64,000 nt of DNA from Streptomyces pristinaespiralis (lineage in GTDB: Bacteria; Actinomycetota; Actinomycetes; Streptomycetales; Streptomycetaceae): contig NZ_CP011340.1 in NCBI RefSeq assembly GCF_001278075.1, forward strand, positions 3,596,001 to 3,660,000, read 5' to 3'. The number at the start of each line of letters is the position of its first letter. Position 1 is the first letter of the stretch. Of the stretch, positions 8,625 through 18,430 are shown one piece after another. The notes beneath the pieces are model-generated. The model searched no databases. It was not told where the DNA came from and worked only from the letters and a program-made list of their open reading frames with translations. Both the position numbers and the translations under genes were made by a program.

Positions 8625-9854
8625 TCACGGTGCCAGGCGGTCGGCCATCTTCTTCTGCAGCCCGGCGTCCAGCGTGTCCAGGAACTGTTCCGTCGTCTGC
8701 CACGGCTGGTTGGGCGAGATCAGCAGGGCGAGGTCCCGGGTCATCTGACCGCCCTCGACGGTCTCCGCACACAACTGCTCCAGCACCCCGGCGAACCAGA
8801 TCACCTCCGGTGTGCCGTCCAGCCTTCCCCGGTGGGCGAGTCCGCGCGTCCACGCGTGGACGGAGGCGATGGGGTCGGTCGAGGTCTCCCGGCCCTGCTG
8901 GTGGCGTCGGTAGTGGCGGGTGACCGTGCCGTGCGCCGCCTCCGACATGACGGTCCTGCCGTCGGCCGACATGAGCACCGAGGTCATCAGCCCGGGCGAA
9001 CCGAACCCCTGCGACACCAGCGCCGACTGGACGTCACCGTCGTAGTTCTTGCACGCCCAGAGGTAGCCGCCCTCCCCCCTGAGCACCGAGGCCACCATGT
9101 CGTCGATCAGCCGGTGCTCGTAGGTGAGGCCCGCCCGCGCGAACTCCGCCTTGAACTCGGCGTCGAAGACCTCCTGGAAGATGTCCTTGAACCGGCCGTC
9201 GTACCTCTTGAGGACCGTGTTCTTGGTGGCCAGCCGGACCGGGTAGCCGCGGGCCAGGCCGTAGCGGAACGAGGCGCGCGCGAAGTCGCGGATCGAGTCG
9301 TCGTGGTTGTACATGGCGAGCGCCACGCCCGGCCCGGGGAAGTCGTGCACCTCCAGCTCGACCGGATCGGAGCCGTCCCTGGGCGTGTACGTCATCGTCA
9401 GCGTGCCGGGGCCGGGCACCTTCAGATCGGTGGCCCGGTACTGGTCCCCGAAGGCGTGTCTGCCGACGACGATCGGCTTCGTCCAGCCGGGGACGAGCCC
9501 GGGGACGTTCTCCAGGATCACCGGCTCGCGGAAGACGACGCCGCCGAGGATGTCGCGGACGGTTCTGTTCGGCGAGCGGTACATCGCCTTGAGGTTGAAC
9601 TCCTCGACCCGCGCCTCGTCGGGCGTGATCGTGGCGCACTTGACGCCGACGCCGTGCCTCCTGACGGCTTCGGCGGCGTCCAGTGTCACCTGGTCACCGG
9701 TGGCATCGCGCTGCTGGATGCCCAGGTCGAAGTACTTCAGCTCGACATCGAGATACGGCAGGATCAGCCTGTTCCTGATGAACTGCCAGATGATGCGGGT
9801 CATCTCGTCGCCGTCGAGCTCGACGACGGGACCGGCTACCTTGATCTTGGCCAT
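8625..9854 (-). CDS. icd: NADP-dependent isocitrate dehydrogenase (homodimeric, eukaryote-like type)
   Basis: 409 aa. It begins [20 protein letters not shown] at 9854; the 18 codons upstream are rejected because the family starts here. The typical subfamily II text is present: [15 protein letters not shown], the substrate motif [23 protein letters not shown], and the C-terminal ESEAAHGT-equivalent ([14 protein letters not shown]). It oxidises isocitrate to 2-oxoglutarate in the TCA cycle. Many Streptomyces are known for the large monomeric ICDH; this dimeric form resembles mitochondrial/cytosolic IDH1/2. A terminator follows, and the gene is monocistronic. Whether a monomeric enzyme also exists cannot be seen here. 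Confidence 0.95.
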   Translation of the reverse strand: MAKIKVAGPVVELDGDEMTRIIWQFIRNRLILPYLDVELKYFDLGIQQRDATGDQVTLDAAEAVRRHGVGVKCATITPDEARVEEFNLKAMYRSPNRTVRDILGGVVFREPVILENVPGLVPGWTKPIVVGRHAFGDQYRATDLKVPGPGTLTMTYTPRDGSDPVELEVHDFPGPGVALAMYNHDDSIRDFARASFRYGLARGYPVRLATKNTVLKRYDGRFKDIFQEVFDAEFKAEFARAGLTYEHRLIDDMVASVLRGEGGYLWACKNYDGDVQSALVSQGFGSPGLMTSVLMSADGRTVMSEAAHGTVTRHYRRHQQGRETSTDPIASVHAWTRGLAHRGRLDGTPEVIWFAGVLEQLCAETVEGGQMTRDLALLISPNQPWQTTEQFLDTLDAGLQKKMADRLAP

Positions 9855-9965
9855 CGGGTGAACGTCCCTCTCGCGCGTCGACCGGCCCGATGTCACTGTG
9901 AGTGACACCGGGCCATCTCGACTTCAAGCTACTCGCGCGAGAGGCCGACCCCTTGGACCCGGGCG

Positions 9966-10655
9966 CTAACGCACCGTGAAATGAACCGCGTCCTCGAGGA
10001 ACGGCACGTCCAGCCACGGTTTCGGCTGCGCCACCAGGGCGAGCAGCACGATCACCGTTCCGAGCAGCCCGTAAGTGATCATGTCCGTGAAACGGGAGCG
10101 GACGGCGAGCATGCCGACGGACGGCGTGACGCGGCGCAGCACGGCACCGAGGACGAGAGCGGCGCCGATCAGCATCGTGCCGACGCGGAAGGCGTCGGCG
10201 AAGGCGTCGGTGCCGACGATCAGCAGGCCGACGCCTGTCAGGGAGAGCACCGTGAGCAGCGGCCACTGCCGTGCCGGGGCGGGCGCGTCCCTCGGCGCGG
10301 CACGTCCGCCGCCCTCGGGCCGTGCGGTGTCCAGCGTGACGGCGGGCGGCCTGCGCGAGCCGGCCTTGCGGTCGGGGTCCGCGTCGTCGGCGTCGTGTCC
10401 CTCGACCGCCGTGCCGTCGCCGTGACCGGCTCCGGCCTCGTCCTCGGCGGCGCCGGACACGGGGTCCGCGCAGGACGCACCGGAGTGCGACGGGGCACCG
10501 GCCTCCTCGGAGGAGGCACCGGACGTGCCGGACGCCGCATCCGCCCCGGCTGCCGTCGCCGGAGCGGTGCGATCCTGGCCGGCCTCGTCCGGAGCCGGGG
10601 CGCCGTCACCCTCACCCGGGCCGCGGGTGCCGCTGCTGTCCGCGCGTACCACCAT
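9966..10655 (-). CDS. DUF3017 membrane protein
   Basis: 229 aa. The N-terminal half is acidic and low complexity (A/G/E/D-rich). The C-terminal about 100 residues contain three membrane spans (PLLTVLSLTGVGLLIVGTD, FRVGTMLIGAALVLGAVLR, MITYGLLGTVIVLLALV), which is the DUF3017 domain that habitually follows folD in Streptomyces. It lies 17 bp downstream of folD and is probably co-transcribed. Function unknown. Confidence 0.85.
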   Translation of the reverse strand: MVVRADSSGTRGPGEGDGAPAPDEAGQDRTAPATAAGADAASGTSGASSEEAGAPSHSGASCADPVSGAAEDEAGAGHGDGTAVEGHDADDADPDRKAGSRRPPAVTLDTARPEGGGRAAPRDAPAPARQWPLLTVLSLTGVGLLIVGTDAFADAFRVGTMLIGAALVLGAVLRRVTPSVGMLAVRSRFTDMITYGLLGTVIVLLALVAQPKPWLDVPFLEDAVHFTVR

Positions 10656-10672
10656 GGGTCAGCCTCTTCCCG

Positions 10673-11542
10673 TCAGGCCGCGGACTCGGCCGACGCCGCG
10701 CGCTCGGCCGCCTCGACCACGTTCACCAGCAGCTGCGCGCGCGTCATCGGGCCCACACCGCCCGGGTTCGGGGCGACCCAGCCGGCCACCTCCGCGACAC
10801 CGGGGTGGACGTCGCCGACGATCTTGCCGTTCTCGTCACGGCTGACGCCGACGTCGAGCACGGCCGCGCCCGGCTTGACGTCCTCGGGCAGGATCAGGTG
10901 CGGCACACCGGCCGCCGCGACGATGATGTCCGCCTGGCGCAGGTGGGCGGAGAGGTCACGCGTGCCGGTGTGGCACTGCGTCACGGTGGCGTTCTCCGAC
11001 TTGCGGGTCAGCACCAGCGGCATCGGCCGCCCGATGGTGATGCCGCGCCCGACGACCACGACGTTCGCGCCCTTGATCTCCACGCCGTGGTGGCGCAGCA
11101 GCTGGACGATGCCGTACGGCGTGCAGGGCAGCGGTCCCTCGATGCCCAGCACCAGCCGGCCGAGGCTCACCGGGTGCAGCCCGTCAGCGTCCTTGGCCGG
11201 ATCCATCAGCTCCAGGACGCGGTTCGCGTCGATGCCTTTGGGAAGGGGGAGTTGGACGATGTAGCCGGTGCACTCCGGGTTCTCGTTGAGCTCCCGTACG
11301 ACCGCCTCGATCTCTTCCTGCGTGGCGGTGTCGGGCAGTTCGCGCTGGATCGACGCGATGCCGACCTGCGCGCAGTCGCGGTGCTTGCCGTTGACGTACC
11401 AGCGGCTGCCCGGGTCGTCCCCGACGAGCAGGGTGCCGAGACCGGGTGTGATCCCCCGCTCCTTGAGGGCCGCCACCCGGGCGGTCAGGTCGGACTTGAT
11501 CGCGGCTGCGGTGGCCTTGCCATCGAGAATCTGGGCAGTCAT
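10673..11542 (-). CDS. folD: Methylenetetrahydrofolate dehydrogenase / methenyltetrahydrofolate cyclohydrolase
   Basis: 289 aa, bifunctional C1-folate enzyme supplying 10-formyl-THF for purine synthesis. The motifs are all in place: the active-site stretch [14 protein letters not shown], the substrate loop [10 protein letters not shown], the NADP-binding [17 protein letters not shown], and the C-terminal [14 protein letters not shown]. The start at 11542 ([15 protein letters not shown]) is the family norm. It heads a two-gene unit with the DUF3017 gene. It is functionally tied to purN and purH 5 kb away, which use its product. A 246-bp upstream gap contains its promoter region and the divergent small membrane gene. 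Confidence 0.97.
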   Translation of the reverse strand: MTAQILDGKATAAAIKSDLTARVAALKERGITPGLGTLLVGDDPGSRWYVNGKHRDCAQVGIASIQRELPDTATQEEIEAVVRELNENPECTGYIVQLPLPKGIDANRVLELMDPAKDADGLHPVSLGRLVLGIEGPLPCTPYGIVQLLRHHGVEIKGANVVVVGRGITIGRPMPLVLTRKSENATVTQCHTGTRDLSAHLRQADIIVAAAGVPHLILPEDVKPGAAVLDVGVSRDENGKIVGDVHPGVAEVAGWVAPNPGGVGPMTRAQLLVNVVEAAERAASAESAA

Positions 11543-11788
11543 ACCCCCATCCTCCCGGATGGACCCGCCCCGGTTCCAATCCGCCCGGTCTCCGTCTCGA
11601 CGGGCGGATGGCCGAGAGGTTGCACTTGCACAACACCTGTGGATACCGGCTGGACAAAAAGTCCACTCTCAGACGACGATGAGCCGCGCAGTGCCGCGGG
11701 CAGTGCCGGGGGGCAAAAACAGTAAAAACAGCACAGTTCCTCCGCTCGGGCCGCGTCGTCCCCGCATTTCCACACGGAGGAACCCGCC
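11543..11788. other. Intergenic control region between folD and a divergent membrane gene
   Basis: 246 bp with a direct repeat TTGCAC-TTGCAC (about 11619-11630) and an unusually A-rich patch (about 11715-11735, repeated AAAAACAG). That is the lowest-GC stretch of the area and a plausible nucleoid-protein/promoter site. The + strand gene has a clear AGGAGG-like site just before its ATG. Confidence 0.4.
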
Positions 11789-12316
11789 ATGAGCTTCGGC
11801 GACCCGAACAACCCCTACAGCCAGCAGCCCGGCTACGGCTACCCGCAGGCACCGCCGGTCCAGCCCTACGGCGGCGGCTTCCCGACCGGCCCGCAGGAGA
11901 TGCCGGGCGGCGTCAAGGCGGCCCGCGTGATGCTCTACATCATCGCGGGCTTCCAGCTGATCGGCACGATCCTGTTCGCGCTCAGCGCGGTGGCCATCGG
12001 CAAGGCGAAGGACGACCCGGCGCTCAGGGACGACGTCCAGTTCCAGGACCTCGCCGAGTACTCGTCGGGCGTCCTGTGGCTGCTCACGCTGCTGGTGCTG
12101 GCCTGGGGCGTCTTCGCCATAGTCCTCGCCGTCAAGTTCGGCAGCGGCGGCAACGGCATCCGCATCGCTGCGATGGTGTTCGGCATCATCACCGCCATCC
12201 TGGGCATCTACCCGTTCATCCTCGTGGGTCTGGTGCACACCGTCCTGGCGATCCTCGTGACCGTGTTCGTCGGCAAGTCCGACGGTGGCGCCTGGTTCAA
12301 CCGCCAGCGCGTGTGA
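11789..12316 (+). CDS. Small four-span membrane protein with Pro/Gly/Tyr-rich N-terminus
   Basis: 175 aa. Residues 1-40 are a Q/P/Y/G-rich disordered head (NPYSQQPGYGYPQAP). They are followed by spans at about 47-70, 93-117, 122-142 and 143-160 (VMLYIIAGFQLIGTILF, LLTLLVLAWGVFAIVLAV and so on). The architecture is common among Streptomyces membrane proteins of unknown role. It starts at ATG 11789 after a GGAGGAA site and ends 14 bp before a strong terminator. It is monocistronic. Confidence 0.85.
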   Translation: MSFGDPNNPYSQQPGYGYPQAPPVQPYGGGFPTGPQEMPGGVKAARVMLYIIAGFQLIGTILFALSAVAIGKAKDDPALRDDVQFQDLAEYSSGVLWLLTLLVLAWGVFAIVLAVKFGSGGNGIRIAAMVFGIITAILGIYPFILVGLVHTVLAILVTVFVGKSDGGAWFNRQRV

Positions 12317-12330
12317 GTCCCGCACTCGAC

Positions 12331-12374
12331 ACAGGCCGAAGGCCGTGAAACCCCCGGGTTTCACGGCCTTCGGC
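12331..12374 (+). terminator. Strong intrinsic terminator
   Basis: 20-bp perfect stem (12331-12350/12355-12374) with a CCCG loop, followed by a T-rich tail (TTCTCC). Confidence 0.92.
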
Positions 12375-12475
12375 CTTTCTCCTGCCCACTTTCGTGCCAC
12401 ACCGGGCGAACGCCGTGCCCTGGCACGTACCTGTCCCTACCCTGGCGCTGATTCCGTCGGGGGAAAGGGATTGGG

Positions 12476-13231
12476 ATGTACAGCATCGTCGTCGTACCGG
12501 CATCCTGCGTCACCGCACAGGAACAGATCAGACTCGCACCGGGGGACACGCTCCGCTTCGGCCGCACACCCGCACCGGGCTGTGGCAGCAGGCAACTGAC
12601 CATCCCGCACCCGTGTGTCTCACGCACCGCGGGCGAGATCACCGCCGCGGGCACCTACTGGTCGCTCAGCAATCTCAGCGGCACGTCCACCTATGTCGTG
12701 GAGAACCCGGAAGGCGCCGGCGAGCACATCAAGATCGCACCGGGACGCATCGGCGCGCCCGTTCCGTTCGAGTTCTCCCGCGTCGTCCTGCCCGCCGCGG
12801 ACGAACCGGTCAGCTTCGACGTCTGGGCACCTCGCCACGACTACGCCGAGGCCGAAGGGCCCGACCCGGACGGTGAACCGACCGCACTGGCCTTCGCGCT
12901 GGACCGCACCAAGCGCTACTTCCTGGTGCTCGCGGCCCTCTGCGAGCCCCGCCTGCGCGGTGCGCCCCACGCCCCGCTGCCCACCGTCGAGCAGGTCGTG
13001 GAACGGCTGCTGCCGGTGTGGCCCGCGGCGAACCGGGCGGCCGTGCAGTGGAACATCGACTATCTCGCGGTGAAACTGCGCCTCAAGCCCGGCCCGGAGA
13101 CCGCCGATCAGGGGCCGCGGCTGAACGGCAAGAAGGAGTCCCTCGTCTCGCTGGCGCTCCGCTTCGACCTCGTACGCGAGGACGACCTGCCGGCGCTCGC
13201 CGTCGCGGCGACGAGCGGGGCAGGGCGGTGA
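12476..13231 (+). CDS. FHA-domain protein coupled to a Ser/Thr kinase
   Basis: 251 aa. The N-terminal about 100 residues show a forkhead-associated fold (LRFGRTPAPG, IPHPCVSRTAGEI, WSLSNLSGTSTYV): Gly-Arg, Ser-Arg and an Asn-x-Ser-Gly core are present, although the usual His after the Ser is replaced. FHA domains bind phosphothreonine. The C-terminal about 90 residues (VEQVVERLLPVW through VREDDLPALA) look like a winged-helix/helical module common in actinobacterial FHA proteins. The TGA stop overlaps the GTG of the kinase gene (GTGA), so the two are translationally coupled. That makes this protein a likely substrate or adaptor of that kinase. Confidence 0.85.
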   Translation: MYSIVVVPASCVTAQEQIRLAPGDTLRFGRTPAPGCGSRQLTIPHPCVSRTAGEITAAGTYWSLSNLSGTSTYVVENPEGAGEHIKIAPGRIGAPVPFEFSRVVLPAADEPVSFDVWAPRHDYAEAEGPDPDGEPTALAFALDRTKRYFLVLAALCEPRLRGAPHAPLPTVEQVVERLLPVWPAANRAAVQWNIDYLAVKLRLKPGPETADQGPRLNGKKESLVSLALRFDLVREDDLPALAVAATSGAGR

Positions 13232-14616
13232 CCGGCCCGGGGCCGTACGGCATCGCCGCCGTGCCCGCGGGCTACCGCGTCGGGGCGTGGATCGTCGACG
13301 AGCCGCTGGGCGCCGGGGCGTTCGGCAATGTGTACGCGGCGCATCACACCGCTCCGGAGCCAGGCGGCCCGGCCCGGGCCGCCCTGAAGTTCCTGCCGAC
13401 CGGCACGCACACCCCGCGCCAGCTGCGGCATCTGCGGGAACTCGCGGAACGGGAAGTGGAACTGCTCAGCAGACTGCGCTCCCCGCGGCTGATCCGGATG
13501 TACGAGACGCTGACGCTCGACGACGCCGCGCATCCGGAACTGGACGGGGCGACGGTGCTGGTGCTGGAGGCGGCGGAGGGCTCGCTCGAGACGCTGCTCG
13601 CGGCGGAGCGCCGGCCGCAGGCGGGACCCGGACTGCTGACACAGATCTGCGAAGGGCTGCACCAACTGCACGGCGCGGGCTGGGTGCACGGCGACCTCAA
13701 ACCCGGGAACGTCCTGCTCATGACCGACGGCACGGCACGCCTCGGCGACTTCAACATGGCGGCGGAACTGGAGGGCACCCATGCTTACGCCCCGGCCTTC
13801 GCGACGGCCGACTACACGCCGCCCGAACTGCTGTGGTCGGAGATCGGCGAACGCGGCCGGAAGGTACGGCAGACCACGGACGTCTGGGCCTTCGGCGTCC
13901 TGGCGCATCTGGTCCTGACCGGGTCCTTCCCGATGCCGGGCGGCTCCCCCGCGGCACGCCGCGAGGCCGCGGTGCGTTACGCCCGCGGCGAGGACCTCCG
14001 CCTGTCCCCCGACCTGTCCGCCTCCTGGCGGGGGATCATCCAGGACTGCCTGGCCCGTACGCACGAGGAACGGGCGCGGCACGACGCGACGTCCCTGCTG
14101 AGACGGACCAGGGACGCGGCCGCGGGCCGGGCACCGCGCCGAAGACGCACGCGGCGGCCCCTGCTCGCGCTGGCCGCCGGCGTGCTCGCCCTGGCCGCGG
14201 CCGGCTTCGGGATCCGCATGCTCGTGGACGACGACCCGGCCGCGAAGCCGGACACCCCGGCGGCCACCGGGTCCGCGGGGAGCACCGGGACGGCGCGGAC
14301 GGCCACGGGCTACGACCGCTGCGGGGCGGGCTCCGTCTGCTTCTTCTCGGAGCCGGACGGCGGAGGCAGGATGTGCGCCTGGGAGGGCGACGACCCGGAC
14401 TGGTTCGACGGCGAGACCGACTGCTCCTGGGCGGCCACCGAACGCCCCCGCTCCCTCTTCAACAACGGCGCGCCCGACCCCAACGGCTTCGTCCACGTCG
14501 CCTACTTCGCGAAACCGGGACTGCAACAGCGCCTGGGCTGCGTCGAGAAGGGCCGGCGGCAGGATCTGGCCCTGGACTCCTCCGTGCTGTCGCACACGTG
14601 GGCCAAGTCCTGCTGA
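13228..14616 (+). CDS. Membrane Ser/Thr protein kinase with extracellular I36/crystallin-like domain
   Basis: 462 aa from the GTG at 13228 overlapping the FHA stop. Kinase domain about residues 10-300: glycine loop GAGAFGNVY, Lys in AALKFLP, catalytic loop HGDLKPGN (about 154-161) and TADYTPPELL activation segment. The magnesium motif reads DFN instead of DFG, and the loop has HGD rather than HRD, so activity may be altered. A membrane span at about 311-332 (PLLALAAGVLALAAAGFGI) is followed by a roughly 100-residue exported domain with five Cys and the pattern CGAGSVCFFSEPDGGG...MCAW. That is the peptidase-inhibitor I36/beta-gamma-crystallin-like module. A similar module is encoded free-standing 1 kb downstream. 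Inference: a sensor kinase reading an extracellular ligand. Confidence 0.87.
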   Translation: MTGPGPYGIAAVPAGYRVGAWIVDEPLGAGAFGNVYAAHHTAPEPGGPARAALKFLPTGTHTPRQLRHLRELAEREVELLSRLRSPRLIRMYETLTLDDAAHPELDGATVLVLEAAEGSLETLLAAERRPQAGPGLLTQICEGLHQLHGAGWVHGDLKPGNVLLMTDGTARLGDFNMAAELEGTHAYAPAFATADYTPPELLWSEIGERGRKVRQTTDVWAFGVLAHLVLTGSFPMPGGSPAARREAAVRYARGEDLRLSPDLSASWRGIIQDCLARTHEERARHDATSLLRRTRDAAAGRAPRRRRTRRPLLALAAGVLALAAAGFGIRMLVDDDPAAKPDTPAATGSAGSTGTARTATGYDRCGAGSVCFFSEPDGGGRMCAWEGDDPDWFDGETDCSWAATERPRSLFNNGAPDPNGFVHVAYFAKPGLQQRLGCVEKGRRQDLALDSSVLSHTWAKSC

Positions 14617-14668
14617 CCGCCACCCTCTGACCTACGAGGTACCTCCGGCCCGCCTCCGGCGGGATGGT

Positions 14669-14701
14669 GTCGGTGCGCCGCCGAACGGGCGGCGCACCGA
14701 C
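14669..14701 (+). terminator. Terminator after the FHA-kinase pair
   Basis: 14-bp perfect stem (14669-14682/14688-14701), 5-nt loop. It ends 14 bp before the next ATG, so it may also act as an attenuating hairpin. Confidence 0.7.
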
Positions 14702-14715
14702 GGGGGGTCAGTGGC

Positions 14716-15615
14716 ATGAAGCGAAGGTTCATCGCCGCGTGCGCCGTCGCGGCAGCCTTGTCCGCCGCCGCGACCGGATGCACGGCACAGAACGAGGACA
14801 CGACCGGTGCGGCGGTCCACGAATCGACCGGGACGGAGAGGCGTCTGCTCTCGGAGGCCACGCAACAGCTGGTCAAGGAGTGCATGGCACGCCACGGCTT
14901 CCGGTACTGGGTGGTGCACCCGCTGACCGCGGAAGAGAGTCGTCCGGTCGGTTACGTACAGGACGATGTCGCCTGGGCACGCCGGCACGGCTACGGAAGC
15001 CGGATCAGCGCCAAGGCGGAGCTCGCCCGGAAGACCAACCCCAACGGGGCCTTCCGGAAGGCTCTGCCACGGGACCGCGGCAGGGCGTACGACACCGCGC
15101 TCGACGGCGGCCCGAGCGCCCCGGTGCTCTCTGTGGAGGCGCCGGGTGGCGGCACGATCCGCAAGCGGGTGGGCGGCTGCGTCGCGGAGAGCGAGAAGCG
15201 GCTGTACGGCGACCCTCGAGCTTGGTTCGCCGCGGAGAAGACGGCGACGAACCTGCGTCCCCTGTACGGAGCGGACCTGATGCGGGACCGGCGGTTCGCC
15301 ACGGCGGTCAAGGCGTGGTCGGCATGCATGACCGCGAAGGGCCACCCGTACGAGAACCCGAGCGACGCGCGCCGGGCGGCGATCGCGTCGGGCTCGCGAC
15401 AGCCGGCAGACACGGGATTCGCCGCCGAGAGGGAAGTCGCCGTGGCCGACGCCGTCTGCGCGCGGGAGACCCGCCTCAGGGCCGTCGGCCGTGAGCGGGA
15501 GTCCCACTACGTGACGAAGCTGCGCGAGCGCTACGGGTACCGGTTGGACACCTTCCACCAGATGCGGCGTGCAGCGCTCGCACGCGCTCAGAAGATCGTC
15601 GCGCCCCGGTCCTGA
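14716..15615 (+). CDS. Putative lipoprotein, uncharacterised
   Basis: 299 aa. Signal peptide MKRRFIAACAVAAALSAAATGC with a lipobox-like AATGC (Cys 22) predicts a lipid-anchored exported protein. The mature part has Cys at VKECMARHGF, VGGCVAE, WSACMTAKG and ADAVCARE. These are spaced pairs in helical contexts typical of a Streptomyces secreted family that often neighbours I36/peptidoglycan-binding genes. No enzyme motif is visible. It lies between the I36-bearing kinase and a secreted I36-like protein, so the three may form a secreted signalling set. Confidence 0.78.
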   Translation: MKRRFIAACAVAAALSAAATGCTAQNEDTTGAAVHESTGTERRLLSEATQQLVKECMARHGFRYWVVHPLTAEESRPVGYVQDDVAWARRHGYGSRISAKAELARKTNPNGAFRKALPRDRGRAYDTALDGGPSAPVLSVEAPGGGTIRKRVGGCVAESEKRLYGDPRAWFAAEKTATNLRPLYGADLMRDRRFATAVKAWSACMTAKGHPYENPSDARRAAIASGSRQPADTGFAAEREVAVADAVCARETRLRAVGRERESHYVTKLRERYGYRLDTFHQMRRAALARAQKIVAPRS

Positions 15616-15692
15616 CGTCCGTCCCCAATCTTCCACGGCACCTGGCCGTGGATCGTCATGCCTCGAACGAGGCGAACAAAGGAGAACCAGTC

Positions 15693-16196
15693 ATGCGGAA
15701 GTGGTGCACAGTACTCGCCGTTCTCGGACTGACCGGCCTGACCGGCCTCGCCGTTGCAGCCCCCGCCACCGCGCAGGCGGCCTCGCAGGACAGGGTGGCG
15801 GCAGCGGCGGCAAGTTGCGATCCGGAGTGGCCCGGCCGCAACGGCTCCATGTACGCCTGGCGTTACACGGGCTGCGAGGGGCTGCTCGGCTCTTCCCAGG
15901 GCAACGACCCGAACTGGGGCGACAGCAGCGGCCCGTTCCAGGGCAGCGACAACAACGCCGCCTCCTCCGTCATGAACGCCGGCTATGTCGGCGGAAACGA
16001 CGTGGTCGCCTTCTACCGGCTGTCCGACTACCAGTGGTCCCAGGGCTACGGCTGCCTGCTGCCCGGCGAGTACTACGCGGACGACCTGAGCGACAACCGC
16101 TTCCAGTACGGCGGAAGCCTCGTCATCGACAACAACATCACGTCCCACAAATGGGTGAACGCCAACGAGTGCCTGGCCACGAGCATCATCACCTGA
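15693..16196 (+). CDS. Secreted peptidase-inhibitor I36-like protein
   Basis: 167 aa from ATG 15693, chosen because AAAGGAG lies at 15679-15685; an in-frame Met 45 bp upstream lacks a site. The signal peptide (MRKWCTVLAVLGLTGLTGLAVAAPATAQA) is followed by a short pro-like stretch and a domain rich in Tyr, Asp, Asn and Trp with two Cys pairs (SCDPEWPGRNGSMYAW, GCEGLL, GCLLPGEYY, ECLATS). This is the I36/beta-gamma-crystallin-like pattern (compare SMI of S. nigrescens in that family). The neighbouring kinase carries a related module outside the cell. Target unknown. Confidence 0.78.
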   Translation: MRKWCTVLAVLGLTGLTGLAVAAPATAQAASQDRVAAAAASCDPEWPGRNGSMYAWRYTGCEGLLGSSQGNDPNWGDSSGPFQGSDNNAASSVMNAGYVGGNDVVAFYRLSDYQWSQGYGCLLPGEYYADDLSDNRFQYGGSLVIDNNITSHKWVNANECLATSIIT

Positions 16197-16202
16197 CGGG
16201 CG

Positions 16203-16245
16203 CGGGCCCGGCCGCCGGTCTCCTTCGGAGCGGCGGCCGGGCCCG
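16203..16245. terminator. Bidirectional terminator between I36 gene and purH
   Basis: 15-bp perfect stem (16203-16217/16231-16245) between convergent stops. Confidence 0.85.
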
Positions 16246-16256
16246 GACGAACCCCG

Positions 16257-17819
16257 TCAGTGGAAGAAGTGCCGCGTCCCCGTGAAGTACATCGTCACGC
16301 CCGCCTTCTTCGCCGCCTCGACCACCAGCTCGTCGCGGACCGAACCGCCAGGCTGGACCACGGCCTTGACGCCCGCCGCGGTGAGGATCTCCAGGCCGTC
16401 CGGGAACGGGAAGAACGCGTCGGACGCGGCGTACGCGCCCCGTGCCCTCTCCTCGCCGGCCCGCTCCACCGCGAGCTTCGCGGAGTCGACGCGGTTGACC
16501 TGACCCATTCCGACGCCGACCGACGCGCCGTCCTTCGCGAGCAGGATCGCGTTGGACTTGACCGCGCGGCACGCCTTCCAGGCGAAGGCCAGCTCGGCGA
16601 GCTCCTCGGCGGACAGGGCCTCACCCGTCGCCAGGGTCCAGTTCTCCGGCTTGTCGCCGTCCGCCTGGAGGCGGTCGGTCACCTGGAGGAGCGCGCCGCC
16701 GTCGATGGGCTTGACCTCGACCGGGTTCGCCGGGGCGCCCTCGGCGCGCAGGACGCGGATGTTCTTCTTGCGGGCCAGGACCTCGACCGCGCCGTCCTCG
16801 TACGCCGGGGCCACGATGACCTCGGTGAAGATCTCGGCCACCTGCTCGGCCATGGCCACGGAGACCGGCCGGTTGACGGCGATCACACCGCCGAACGCGG
16901 AGAGCGGGTCACAGGCGTGCGCCTTGCGGTGCGCCTCCGCGACGTCCGCGCCGATCGCGATGCCGCACGGGTTGGCGTGCTTGATGATCGCCACGCAGGG
17001 CTCGGAGTGGTCGTACGCGGCCCGGCGCGCGGCGTCGGTGTCCGTGTAGTTGTTGTACGACATCTCCTTGCCGTGCAGCTGCTCCGCCTGCGCGAGGCCG
17101 CCGCTGCCGGAGGTGTAGAGCGCGGCGGGCTGGTGCGGGTTCTCGCCGTAGCGCAGGACGTTGTCCCGCTCCCAGGTGGCGCCGAGGAAGTCGGGGAAGT
17201 CGCTCTCGTCGGCGGGCGCGTACGAGGACGCGAACCAGGACGCGACGGCCACGTCGTACGCGGCGGTGTGCTGGAAGGCCTCGGCGGCCAGGCGCTTGCG
17301 GGCGGCCAGCTCGAAGCCGCCCTCACGGGCCGCGGTGAGCACGTCCGCATAGCGCGCCGGGCTGGTGACGACCGCGACGGAGGGGTGGTTCTTGGCGGCG
17401 GCGCGCACCATCGACGGACCGCCGATGTCGATCTGCTCGACGCACTCGTCCGGGGTGGCGCCGGAGGCGACGGTCTCCTTGAACGGGTACAGGTTCACGA
17501 CCACCAGGTCGAAGGGCTCGACGCCCAGCTCGGCGAGCTGCCGCTGGTGGTCCTCCAGGCGCAGGTCGGCGAGGATGCCGGCGTGCACGCGGGGGTGGAG
17601 GGTCTTGACGCGGCCGTCCAGGCACTCGGGGAAGCCGGTGAGCTCCTCGACCTTGGTGACCGGGACGCCCGCCGCGGCGATCTTCGAGGCGGTGGAGCCG
17701 GTGGAGACGAGGGAGACACCCGCCTCGTGCAGGCCGCGGGCCAGCTCCTCAAGGCCGGTCTTGTCGTAGACGCTGACGAGTGCGCGGCGGATGGGGCGCT
17801 TCGTACCTTCGGCGGTCAC
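16257..17819 (-). CDS. purH: Bifunctional AICAR transformylase / IMP cyclohydrolase
   Basis: 520 aa, last two steps of IMP synthesis. The N-terminal MGS-like cyclohydrolase domain ([53 protein letters not shown]) and the C-terminal transformylase ([10 protein letters not shown] equivalent [25 protein letters not shown], and the C-terminal [26 protein letters not shown]) are complete. It starts with GTG at 17819 overlapping the purN stop (GTGA). It uses the 10-formyl-THF produced by folD in this window. Confidence 0.98.
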   Translation of the reverse strand: MTAEGTKRPIRRALVSVYDKTGLEELARGLHEAGVSLVSTGSTASKIAAAGVPVTKVEELTGFPECLDGRVKTLHPRVHAGILADLRLEDHQRQLAELGVEPFDLVVVNLYPFKETVASGATPDECVEQIDIGGPSMVRAAAKNHPSVAVVTSPARYADVLTAAREGGFELAARKRLAAEAFQHTAAYDVAVASWFASSYAPADESDFPDFLGATWERDNVLRYGENPHQPAALYTSGSGGLAQAEQLHGKEMSYNNYTDTDAARRAAYDHSEPCVAIIKHANPCGIAIGADVAEAHRKAHACDPLSAFGGVIAVNRPVSVAMAEQVAEIFTEVIVAPAYEDGAVEVLARKKNIRVLRAEGAPANPVEVKPIDGGALLQVTDRLQADGDKPENWTLATGEALSAEELAELAFAWKACRAVKSNAILLAKDGASVGVGMGQVNRVDSAKLAVERAGEERARGAYAASDAFFPFPDGLEILTAAGVKAVVQPGGSVRDELVVEAAKKAGVTMYFTGTRHFFH

Positions 17820-18430
17820 GGGATTATTACCTTTCGTCCCTCAATGCGGTAGCCGTGCCGGGCCAGACGCCCCACGACCTCGACGAGCAGCGAGCGCTCG
17901 ACTTCCTTGATGCGCTCATGGAGAGCGGCTTCATCGTCCTCGTCCCGGACCTCGACCACGCCCTGGGCGATGATCGGGCCGGTGTCGACGCCGTCGTCGA
18001 CGAAGTGGACGGTGCATCCGGTGACCTTCACGCCGTACGCGAGCGCGTCCCGCACTCCGTGGGCACCGGGAAAACTGGGCAGCAGCGCCGGGTGGGTGTT
18101 GACGATCCGGCCGCCGAAGCGGGCGAGGAACTCCTTGCCGACGATCTTCATGAAGCCGGCAGAGACGACGAGGTCGGGCTCGTACGCGGCGGTGGCCTCG
18201 GTCAGGGCGCTGTCCCACTCCTCGCGGGTGGCGTGGTCCTTCACCCGGCACACGAAGGTGGGCAGTCCGGCGCGCTCGGCCCTCTCGAGACCCGCGATGC
18301 CGTCGCGGTCGGCGCCGACGGCGACGATCCGGGCGCCGTACCCCTCGGGGTCGGCGGCGATGGCGTCGAGCAGGGCCTGGAGGTTGGTACCGGACCCGGA
18401 GACCAGGGCGACGATGCGGGCGGCGGCCAC
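17816..18430 (-). CDS. purN: Phosphoribosylglycinamide formyltransferase
   Basis: 204 aa. The GTG at 18430 ([18 protein letters not shown]) is preferred over longer ATG starts because AAAAGAG sits just upstream and the family begins here. Motifs: [14 protein letters not shown], the catalytic [10 protein letters not shown] (Asn-Thr-His) and [13 protein letters not shown]. It transfers the formyl group of 10-formyl-THF to GAR in purine synthesis. Its stop overlaps the purH start, so the two are translationally coupled. Confidence 0.96.
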   Translation of the reverse strand: MAAARIVALVSGSGTNLQALLDAIAADPEGYGARIVAVGADRDGIAGLERAERAGLPTFVCRVKDHATREEWDSALTEATAAYEPDLVVSAGFMKIVGKEFLARFGGRIVNTHPALLPSFPGAHGVRDALAYGVKVTGCTVHFVDDGVDTGPIIAQGVVEVRDEDDEAALHERIKEVERSLLVEVVGRLARHGYRIEGRKVIIP

